Both the position numbers and the translations under genes were made by a program. The notes under the pieces were generated by a model. The model was not told where the DNA came from, did no database searches, and worked only from the letters and a program-made list of their open reading frames with translations. A stretch of 11,154 nucleotides of DNA from Planctomycetota bacterium (lineage in GTDB: Bacteria; Planctomycetota; UBA8108), in NCBI GenBank assembly GCA_002695115.1, contig NZOA01000035.1, positions 75,103 to 86,256 of the forward strand. The letters run 5' to 3'. Positions 1 to 5,925 of this stretch are shown one piece after another (the stretch's first letter is position 1; each line of letters begins with the position of its first letter).

Positions 1-18
1 TGGATAGGGCTTCCTGAT

Positions 19-38
19 CCAGGGTCTCCGATCCCTGG
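19..38. repeat. Perfect 6-bp inverted repeat (CCAGGG/CCCTGG)
   Basis: CCAGGG at 19-24 and CCCTGG at 33-38 form a perfect 6-bp stem with an 8-nt loop. No T-run follows on either strand, so it does not look like an intrinsic terminator. It lies in non-coding DNA near the window edge. Its role is unknown and it may be a chance occurrence in GC-rich sequence. Confidence 0.4.
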
Positions 39-67
39 CCGAAACAGGAGGCTCCAGCCGCTCCCCT

Positions 68-97
68 TCATCCTCGAGAGGTTCCCGGGAAGGATGA
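68..97. repeat. 7-bp inverted repeat with a palindromic core
   Basis: TCATCCT at 68-74 pairs perfectly with AGGATGA at 91-97 around a 16-nt loop. Within and overlapping it, TTCCCGGGAA at 82-91 is a perfect 10-bp palindrome. Such nested symmetry can be an operator or an RNA hairpin, but there is no attached promoter or gene start to support either role. Chance cannot be excluded. Confidence 0.35.
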
Positions 98-266
98 TCC
101 GGAATTGGATGGCTGTAGGGATCCTGCGATGACAAGACGGGCTCTCCCGGAGTTCAGATTTCTCACACCAGAGCGGCGAGGGGAAAAACCGCCGGGCTTA
201 TCTTAACAGCCGATGGCCGCTCTTTCTGAAATCTTCCTGGAATCCCCCGGAAGTGACTGCGTGGCG

Positions 267-3200
267 TCAGTTAGAGCAGTCGAGCCCATCACCGGCCGGA
301 TCCCTCCCCAGGGCGGGATACGGCGAGGCCGGAGCTGGACCGCCGCGGAACATATGATCGAGCAGCCGCACGGCGTCGGTGATATTCAGGGCCTCGTCAT
401 CGTTGATGTCCGCGGCGTCAGCGCAGGAAAGCTCCGCTCCCCTGAAGAGATGGAAGACGATCTTCACCGCGTCGCTGACATCGACCCTGCCATCTCCGTT
501 TGAATCACCCCGAATGAACTGGGCCGGTGGCGGAGTGATATTGAAATCAACCGCGTTGGAGACCTGCGCATCGACGTTGCGAACCGTGACCCTCACCAGG
601 CCCACACCCTCGGGTACCCGTGCGGTGATGGTATTGGCGTTGGCGCCATCCTCATCGTAGCTGACCGACGAAGATTCCGTATCGCCGAAGAAGACACGGA
701 CACCATCATGAAAGCCGGTACCGACGATGGAGATCCTGTCTCCCGCCGGGGCTCCGGCCGGCTCCAGCCTGCTGATGACCGGCGCGTCCCACTCGGCGTT
801 GGTATTGGTGACGCTGATCGATTCGGTGCCGACGATATTTCCGCGGCGGTCAAAGCCGATCAGGTTGAGCTCGTTGAGGCCCGGGTGCAGCTGGATATCG
901 TTGATCCGCCAGGTCGTCATGGTCGGAAAATCGGTCTCGTAGTATTCCTCGTTGACGAGGATCTGTCCGACGCGCACCGAGGCATTGCCGGCGAGAGCGA
1001 CGGTGAAGTCATCGACCGAGAAATCCCTGCCGCTATTCGTCGTGATCCTGAACGGGGTGCTGATGACGCTCGAGATACGGCTCCTGAGCGAGCTGGCACG
1101 CTGGTCGATATAGCCGCCCGGCTGGCCGACGTTGGTATTGCCCATTCCAATCGCGCTCAGGCGCTGCATATAGGGAGACAGGCGCGCGGAGGTAAACCAG
1201 CTGTCGGCGCCATTGACCATCTCATCGAGGATGCCGTACCAGATCCGCTTGATCGCGGGACGGTTCATCAGGCGATGGACCTCGCTGAAGCCGCCAGGGT
1301 TGAAGGCTGAGTTGGGCGAGCTGGGGATCAGGAAGGAGCTGGTGCTGCCGTAGGTGAGCTCCATATCCCAGGCCAGGAGACAAAATCTTCCATCGATCGC
1401 AGGCCGGTAGAGGTAGCAGTTCTTGCCCCTGTTGGCGCCCCAGGTGTCCCAGTCATCGGTGTTGAGACGCACAGCCCAGATGCGCAGCATCTCCTCGACA
1501 TTGACGATGTCCCAGACGACCTCATCAAAGACCGCGTTGCTGGTCTGGGATGGGTCCATGACCCGGGCCAGCTCGATGAGGCTGCTGAAGTCGTCCTCGC
1601 CGTTCTTGGCCCTCAGGCCGAAGAACCAGCGGTAGTTTTCCTTGTTCTCGCCGTTTCCATCCGAACGCGGACTCGAGGGCGGGAACCTCACCGAGGCATT
1701 GGTATTTCCAGCTCGCCCACCGCTGTCATTGATCACAAAGCGGTCATCGACCTCGAAGAAATCCCCATCATCATCGCCCGGGAACCAGAGCGAGAGATAC
1801 TGGACGTCGGGAACCCAGGTATGCTCGAGAGTGTTGGTGGTGCGATCGTTGAGCTGCCAGCGAACCATGGTCTGGATCTCGGAGTAGGGAGTCCCCTCCG
1901 TACCCTGGTTGTGCCGGATGAGATAGTGGGAGATCCTCTCACGGGCGTTGTTGCCGCTGCCGTGATGGTTGTCGAGGTTCATCTTGCGAATCCTCTCGTG
2001 CAGGAGGTCATCCCTGGGCATGACGGCCCGGAAGCTCCCTCCCCAGCCGCCGCGCGCGAACGGACTGCCGGAGAACCGGGTCGCCGAGCCGTAATAGAGA
2101 CGTGAGCCTCCGTAGACGAAGGTGCCGGGCACCAGGTCGTTCGACTGCTGCCTGCGGCCTGAAATGCGGGACTCATCGGCATTGGTCATCCAGAAGCGGT
2201 AGCTGTGATAGTTCGTCGCGGGAAGCCGCTCGGTATGGCGGTAGATCAGGTAGCGCTCATCATTGAGGCTGATGGAGCCGGGGTTGAGCACCAGGGGATG
2301 CGTTCGCTCCTCGATATCCACCGGGTACCTGCCCTCTCTCCCCCCATCGTCCGCGGCCGTGAGGAAGAACACTATCTTCGTACCCATCGAGCGGCCTGGT
2401 ATCGTCCCGCTGTAGAGATCACCTCCACGGTGCGTCATGTTCGCGCTCGAGGGGTTGGAGGACGGGTTGTTGGATGAATAGCGCAGGCGCACGCTGCGGA
2501 CTCCATCGGAATCGTTGACCCTGGCGTAAACCGTGACCGACTCGTTGGCGCCCGGGACCGGCGGATCCTGCCAGACGTCCCGGATCACAGGGCCGAGGTT
2601 CGCGCTCCCGGTCTCATCGATCAGCCGCAGGGTGACGCTGTTGATGCGGCCCGGGGTGCCCAGGTTTTCCGGTACCGCGAGTCGATGGGACTTCGCCATG
2701 GCATGCTGGTAGCCATGCGTCAGGATGGTCTGGGAGCCGATGACCCAGCGCGCATCGAAGGAGATCTGCAGGTCCTCGTTGGTATTGAGGTTCGACAGGC
2801 CTGTTCCCCCCGAGGGCGTCTCGATACGGTTGACCTTATTGTCGCCCCGGCCCGCGGCGATCACCTTCAGCGAGCCGGCCCCATCGATCGGATCGATGGT
2901 GGTCCTGCCGCTGCGCCAATGGGTTCCCTCCAGCATCCAGCCGCGGGTATTCGAGTTGAAGCTCCCGTTGGTGAGCTGTTCACTTCCATCGACGAAGGTC
3001 GTGGTCCGGTCGACCAGCCGGGGAATGAAGCTCAGGTCGGAGCTGGTGAGGTTTCCGTTGTGGACCTGTACGGCGAGAACGTTCTCGCCCAGGCGTAAAA
3101 CGGCGCCCGGGTTCTCCAGGGTTCGCTCCACGAGCGTCGGCTCCCCGGCGCCCGAGGCGGACGAGTCCCAGGCGGGACTGTTGACGTTGTAGGAGGCAAC

Positions 3201-5849
3201 CTGGACGCCGTTGATATAGGCGTAGAAGCCATCGTCGACCGTGATCGAGAGAATGAGCTCGTTGATGTCCGCGACATTGGTGACGTTGAAGGTCTTGCGG
3301 CAGAAGACGGTCAGGTAGTTGTTGCGCATATCGTCGAGCACGGTGGTGTCATCGCCATCCCCGTAGCCGATACCGGTGCGGCCGCTCTCCCAGTCGGAAT
3401 CGTCGAAGCCGCGATCCCTCCAATTCGCCGGCGGCGCCTGCGTACCCCTGAAGTAGCGCCAGATCTCGTCATCGGCGATGAGCTCGGTGTCGTCATTGCG
3501 TACAGCCCCGCCGACAATCGAGAGATTGTCCACGACGCTCATACCGCGCGTCAGCAGGAGGACATGAAGCTCGGATTCACCGCCTCCGTGGCGTCCGACG
3601 TAGCTGAAATGCTCGACCTCCGCCTTGTCGGAGTCATCGCTGGCATCCCAGGCCGCCCCGAACCGGTTGTCCTGGTAGGGGTCGATCAGCTCCATCGAGG
3701 AGCCCATCCCATCCGCCCAGCGCGGCCAGTCTCCGCCGTCGTAGTAGCGCACCGTATCGACGGTGCGGCCGAGAGTATCCTTGAGCGTCTGGCGCTCACC
3801 GCTGTCTCGCAGGGTGTTGAAATCATCGAGGGCCTCGGGCGTCTGCTCGGGACCCAGCACGGAATCGGCAGGCAGGCCGTGCGTCTCCTCGACCAGCCGC
3901 GGATTGCGGGCGATGACAAGGTAGGTGTCCGATGGCAGCCGGGTGCCCTCGGGAAAGGCAAAGCTCAGCCCGCGGTTCAGCTCCCAGCCGCTGATGTCAA
4001 CGGTCCTGTTTCCCCTATTGTAGAGCTCGATGAACTCCTTGTCCCCATTGTCGCCGATCGGGTGGTACATGATCTCGTTGATCACGATATCCTGGTTCAC
4101 CTCCATCCTGTTCGCGGCTCCCCTGGTGGCGACCGAGGCTCCCTCGAGCTCGTCATCCCCATCCGGGATCCTGGCCTCGCTCATATCGACGAATTCGGGC
4201 TCGAAATTGTAGGCGTCGAGCACCTTCTCTCCACTGTCATCCACCAGCGCCACGAAGACGCGGTTCTCGGCCTCGGTAACGGAGAAATCGAGCCCCAACT
4301 CGGTATCGGTAAAGGTCAGGAAGGCCCCGGAGGCCAGGCTGGTCCCGGCCGCGAGCCTGCTCTTGGTGAGGTTGGCGGGATCGTCGGTGAGATAGTAGCC
4401 CGAGAGGTCTACCGTCGAACCGGACCGGTTGTAGAGCTCGATCCAGCGCGCCCCGCCGGTAAGCATCAACCCCTCGTTGATCAGGACCGGGGAGCTTCCC
4501 GGCTCCTGCAGCGGCTCGGGCTCAGGATCGCCGCCGCCGGGATCGCCGCCGCCAGGGTCCTTGATCGGTTCGCCGTTGCCATCGAAATCAAGCCCGGCAT
4601 CGACATCGGTGGTGACCTGGATCACGGAGGAATCGGTGATCGGCGCGCCGCCGAGCCTCTGCTGAAACCTCAGCCGGAAACTCCAGCCGCCACCGTTCTC
4701 AAAAACCTTCACGGCGACCAGGTTCTTGCCGGGGCGCAGGGTCGCAGAGGCGGTGTCCTGGACCTGTCCGGAGTTGCCGACACCGCGGCAGGCATCGTTC
4801 ACATGCACGTGGCTGCCGTTGATCATGACGGCGATGGCATCGTCGCTCGCGCACCCTATGGTAACACCCAGGTTGGAGTTCGTGACGTTGTCGACATAGG
4901 TGAAGGCGTAGCCCATCACGTTTTCAGGGTCCGGAGGCCAGACCGACTCGTTGAAATCGATGGTGTCCCCGAAGGAGTTGTACTCCTCGACCGTGGGGGT
5001 ATTGGTCGGTGAATTCCGATGCAGGCCGGTGGAGCGAGCGCTGGCAAAGCTGGTATTGACCACGTCTCCAGCCCTCCAGTCCATGTCCGTCTGCCGGCGG
5101 GTGCCGCCACCGGCTTCACGCAGCCAGTCGGCACGGATGACCGAGTCGCCGAGATCGCAGCTGGCGCCGGTGTAGGGTCCCAGGACCAGCCAGGTGAGGA
5201 TGAAACCATTCGAATCCATACCGTTGGCGGGCGGCTCGAATACCGCGCCCCCCGCCGCGAAGGAAGGACCGTTCGGCCTGCCCGGCGTTCCCCCGAGGCT
5301 CCTGCTCAGACGCCAGCTGTCGGCATCATCGAAGTCCAGAAAGGGCGCCTTCAGCGCCAGGCTGTGGCCCGTGCCGTCTGCTCCGACCGGCCACTTGCCG
5401 CGATCGTTGTAGCTCATCTCCCCCACGATCCGCCCACCGGTATTGCAGATCTCGATGCGCTCGCCGGAATTATCCAGGGAGCCTACCCAATTCCCGATCG
5501 TATTGGTGATCCCGTAGCGATCCCGGATGACGGCCTCGTCCGCGCAGACCACCAGGTAGGCGTGCCCATCGAGATAGGTGCCACGGGGAAAGACGAAGTT
5601 GATCCCGTTGCAGATCGAGTAGCCGCTCAGGTCCAGCGGATCGATATTCTCATTGTAGAGCTCGATATATTCATCACCCCGGTCCTCGAGCGCGCTCGAA
5701 TGATACATGACCTCGGAGATGGTCAGGGCCTGGAGCCTTCCCGGGACCGGGAAGAAAACAGGCAAGACGAGAGTGAAAAAGTAAACGGCGAATAGCCTTG
5801 CCAGCCCGGATGCTGGAAAGACCCTGGATACGCGGGTCTGTTTGTTCAT
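267..5849 (-). CDS. Giant secreted LTD/CotH-like/dockerin-like protein (gene A)
   Basis: Complete 1860-residue protein. The ATG start is chosen because it opens a clear signal peptide (cleavage near Ala41) and AAGGAG sits 4 nt upstream. Domains by residue: LTD1 42-193; galactose-binding/PA14-like module 212-400 with a WLVLGPY motif; Gly/Pro/Asp-rich linker 430-450; LTD2 453-560; LTD3 586-725; second galactose-binding-like jelly roll ~790-948; carbohydrate-binding-like region ~955-1080; Ig-like ~1083-1170; CotH-like kinase domain ~1195-1545; beta domain ~1600-1685; IPT/TIG 1689-1772; dockerin-like tail 1778-1860. The LTD signature (E/W)(Y/F)IELYN, or WIELYN, occurs at 60, 469 and 605. The protein is probably exported and held at the cell surface or in a matrix. 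Binding to glycans or proteins through its modules is an inference, and kinase activity is unproven. It is the paralogue of the upstream gene, with a 76-bp gap. No transmembrane helix is apparent after the signal peptide. The domain families are recognised from motifs, not from a search. Confidence 0.95.
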   Translation of the reverse strand: MNKQTRVSRVFPASGLARLFAVYFFTLVLPVFFPVPGRLQALTISEVMYHSSALEDRGDEYIELYNENIDPLDLSGYSICNGINFVFPRGTYLDGHAYLVVCADEAVIRDRYGITNTIGNWVGSLDNSGERIEICNTGGRIVGEMSYNDRGKWPVGADGTGHSLALKAPFLDFDDADSWRLSRSLGGTPGRPNGPSFAAGGAVFEPPANGMDSNGFILTWLVLGPYTGASCDLGDSVIRADWLREAGGGTRRQTDMDWRAGDVVNTSFASARSTGLHRNSPTNTPTVEEYNSFGDTIDFNESVWPPDPENVMGYAFTYVDNVTNSNLGVTIGCASDDAIAVMINGSHVHVNDACRGVGNSGQVQDTASATLRPGKNLVAVKVFENGGGWSFRLRFQQRLGGAPITDSSVIQVTTDVDAGLDFDGNGEPIKDPGGGDPGGGDPEPEPLQEPGSSPVLINEGLMLTGGARWIELYNRSGSTVDLSGYYLTDDPANLTKSRLAAGTSLASGAFLTFTDTELGLDFSVTEAENRVFVALVDDSGEKVLDAYNFEPEFVDMSEARIPDGDDELEGASVATRGAANRMEVNQDIVINEIMYHPIGDNGDKEFIELYNRGNRTVDISGWELNRGLSFAFPEGTRLPSDTYLVIARNPRLVEETHGLPADSVLGPEQTPEALDDFNTLRDSGERQTLKDTLGRTVDTVRYYDGGDWPRWADGMGSSMELIDPYQDNRFGAAWDASDDSDKAEVEHFSYVGRHGGGESELHVLLLTRGMSVVDNLSIVGGAVRNDDTELIADDEIWRYFRGTQAPPANWRDRGFDDSDWESGRTGIGYGDGDDTTVLDDMRNNYLTVFCRKTFNVTNVADINELILSITVDDGFYAYINGVQVASYNVNSPAWDSSASGAGEPTLVERTLENPGAVLRLGENVLAVQVHNGNLTSSDLSFIPRLVDRTTTFVDGSEQLTNGSFNSNTRGWMLEGTHWRSGRTTIDPIDGAGSLKVIAAGRGDNKVNRIETPSGGTGLSNLNTNEDLQISFDARWVIGSQTILTHGYQHAMAKSHRLAVPENLGTPGRINSVTLRLIDETGSANLGPVIRDVWQDPPVPGANESVTVYARVNDSDGVRSVRLRYSSNNPSSNPSSANMTHRGGDLYSGTIPGRSMGTKIVFFLTAADDGGREGRYPVDIEERTHPLVLNPGSISLNDERYLIYRHTERLPATNYHSYRFWMTNADESRISGRRQQSNDLVPGTFVYGGSRLYYGSATRFSGSPFARGGWGGSFRAVMPRDDLLHERIRKMNLDNHHGSGNNARERISHYLIRHNQGTEGTPYSEIQTMVRWQLNDRTTNTLEHTWVPDVQYLSLWFPGDDDGDFFEVDDRFVINDSGGRAGNTNASVRFPPSSPRSDGNGENKENYRWFFGLRAKNGEDDFSSLIELARVMDPSQTSNAVFDEVVWDIVNVEEMLRIWAVRLNTDDWDTWGANRGKNCYLYRPAIDGRFCLLAWDMELTYGSTSSFLIPSSPNSAFNPGGFSEVHRLMNRPAIKRIWYGILDEMVNGADSWFTSARLSPYMQRLSAIGMGNTNVGQPGGYIDQRASSLRSRISSVISTPFRITTNSGRDFSVDDFTVALAGNASVRVGQILVNEEYYETDFPTMTTWRINDIQLHPGLNELNLIGFDRRGNIVGTESISVTNTNAEWDAPVISRLEPAGAPAGDRISIVGTGFHDGVRVFFGDTESSSVSYDEDGANANTITARVPEGVGLVRVTVRNVDAQVSNAVDFNITPPPAQFIRGDSNGDGRVDVSDAVKIVFHLFRGAELSCADAADINDDEALNITDAVRLLDHMFRGGPAPASPYPALGRDPAGDGLDCSN
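270..518 (-). other. Dockerin-like C-terminal domain of gene A
   Basis: Residues 1778-1860 contain two EF-hand-type loops of the dockerin pattern. Loop 1 (1782-1793) has Asp1782, Asn1784, Asp1786, Asp1790 and Asp1793. Loop 2 (1814-1825) has Asp1814, Asn1816, Asp1818, Asn1822 and Asp1825. Both loops fit calcium binding. Cys1809 and Cys1858 flank the second half and have counterparts with identical 49-residue spacing in the paralogue, which suggests a disulfide. In cellulosomes, dockerins bind cohesins. In planctomycete-like proteins the partner is generally unknown, and no cohesin lies in this window. Confidence 0.8.
534..785 (-). other. IPT/TIG immunoglobulin-like domain of gene A
   Basis: Residues 1689-1772 begin with PVISRLEPAGAPAGD, followed by IVGTGF and a V.V.FGD segment. 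This is the typical N-terminal pattern of IPT/TIG beta-sandwich domains (P.I..L.P..G..G....I.G.GF). It ends in a V.VRN strand and leads directly into the dockerin-like tail. It probably acts as a structural spacer or binding module outside the cell. Confidence 0.8.
1215..2267 (-). other. CotH-like kinase domain of gene A
   Basis: Residues ~1195-1545 match the CotH family layout. A glycine/serine/arginine-rich N-terminal strand region (RFSGSPFARGGWGGSFR, from 1258) is followed by a helical segment (DFSSLIELARVMDP, VNVEEMLRIWAVRL), then DDWDTWGANRGKNCYLY (1465-1481) and LLAWDMELTYG (1491-1501). The D..W..N.GKN.YLY and WDxE blocks correspond to the family's catalytic/metal-binding region. CotH proteins are atypical protein kinases, described for spore coat proteins. 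Here the usual WDxD is WDME, and the usual lysines before the SF/YR strand are replaced by Gly-Gly. Activity is therefore uncertain. Confidence 0.8.
1614..1652. repeat. 39-nt direct repeat shared with gene B (copy 1)
   Basis: These 39 bases are identical to 7264-7302 in the upstream paralogue. With one mismatch allowed (1613), the match extends to 1600-1652. The segment encodes part of the conserved block ENKENYRWFFGLRAKNG inside the CotH-like domain. It reflects paralogy plus strong protein conservation or gene conversion, and is not a mobile repeat. Confidence 0.85.
4525..4554. repeat. 15-bp tandem repeat encoding a DPGGG linker
   Basis: The 15-bp unit ggatcgccgccgccg starts at 4525 and again at 4540, nearly perfectly. 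On the minus strand it encodes DPGGG units, giving KDPGGGDPGGGDPEPEP around residues 430-447. This is a flexible linker between the variable module and LTD2. Repeat slippage could change its length. The paralogue has an acidic linker at the same place. Confidence 0.85.
4650..5216 (-). other. Galactose-binding/PA14-like variable module of gene A
   Basis: Residues 212-400 begin with GFILTWLVLGPYTG and include GYAFTYVDNVTNSNLGVTIG, SDDAIAVMINGSHVHV and LRPGKNLVAVKVFENGGGWSF. The order 'WLvLGPF, yv..v, lgvgSDDgv.vwlNG..v, l..G.N.l.vKv..g.g.w.f..r' is familiar from beta-sandwich carbohydrate-binding modules in planctomycete-type hydrolases and surface proteins. The role is probably ligand or glycan binding. 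The paralogue has a different fold here. Confidence 0.65.
5727..5849 (-). other. Signal peptide of gene A
   Basis: Residues 1-41 show a basic N-terminus (Lys3, Arg6, Arg9, Arg18), a hydrophobic core around LFAVYFFTLVLPVFFPV, and a likely signal peptidase I site after Leu-Gln-Ala41. Mature LTD1 starts at once with LTISEVMYH. No lipobox cysteine is present, so export through Sec without lipidation is expected. Confidence 0.85.
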
Positions 5850-5853
5850 GGGT

Positions 5854-5859
5854 CTCCTT
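5854..5859 (-). promoter_or_regulatory. Ribosome binding site of gene A (AAGGAG)
   Basis: In the minus orientation AAGGAG lies 4 nt before the ATG at 5847-5849. It is a strong Shine-Dalgarno match with a slightly short spacer. Together with the signal peptide it fixes the start codon. Confidence 0.8.
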
Positions 5860-5884
5860 CCCCGGTGTGCCCTCCGTTTCCTCC

Positions 5885-5914
5885 ATCATACCCTCTGGCC
5901 GGCATGCACGGCAA
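5885..5914 (-). promoter_or_regulatory. Weak candidate promoter in the B-A gap
   Basis: On the minus strand TATGAT (5885-5890) resembles a -10 box, with one mismatch to TATAAT. TTGCCG (5909-5914) is a poor -35 box, 18 bp further upstream. The -10 box is about 35 nt before the start of gene A. It could give A some independent transcription within an otherwise shared transcript. This is suggestive only, because promoter consensus in this lineage is poorly known. Confidence 0.25.
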
Positions 5915-5925
5915 ACTCTGCGGAA

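Larger units (their letters stand above)
1..266. other. Non-coding 3' flank downstream of gene A
   Basis: This stretch lies downstream of the stop codon of the large minus-strand gene and has no convincing coding region. It holds two short inverted repeats (listed separately) and a weak 7-bp hairpin at 205-221. In the minus orientation that hairpin is followed only 17 nt later by a run of five T (184-188), so it is not a classical intrinsic terminator. A short minus-strand open frame starts with ATG at 69-71 and leaves the left edge after 23 codons. It has no good ribosome binding site and no recognisable motif. A gene to the left could begin here, but the sequence does not establish it. Confidence 0.7.

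Noticed and set aside
1..71. Start of another minus-strand gene (ATG at 69-71, 23 codons to the edge)
   Set aside because: Too short to judge, no good ribosome binding site, no recognisable signal or domain.
184..221. Intrinsic terminator after gene A
   Set aside because: The 7-bp hairpin (205-221) includes two G-U pairs and the five-T run is 17 nt away, so the two are not coupled as in a standard terminator.
3564..5012. Long plus-strand open frame of 482 codons antisense to gene A
   Set aside because: It is in exact codon register with gene A, so its stops could arise only from TTA, CTA or TCA codons on the sense strand, which are rare in this GC-rich gene. The product has no recognisable domain, and the sense strand has clear conserved domains.
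4018..5666. Recurring 14-mer ttgtagagctcgat at 4018, 4429 and 5653
   Set aside because: It encodes the conserved IELYN motif of the three lamin-tail domains in gene A. It is explained by protein domain repetition and is not a DNA element.
5019..5795. Plus-strand open frame of 258 codons over the 5' end of gene A
   Set aside because: Antisense shadow in codon register with gene A; no domain recognisable.
5674..5889. Minus-strand open frame of 71 codons starting in the B-A gap
   Set aside because: It overlaps the signal peptide and LTD1 of gene A in another frame. It has only a poorly spaced GAGGG before its ATG, and its composition is unlike a real protein.
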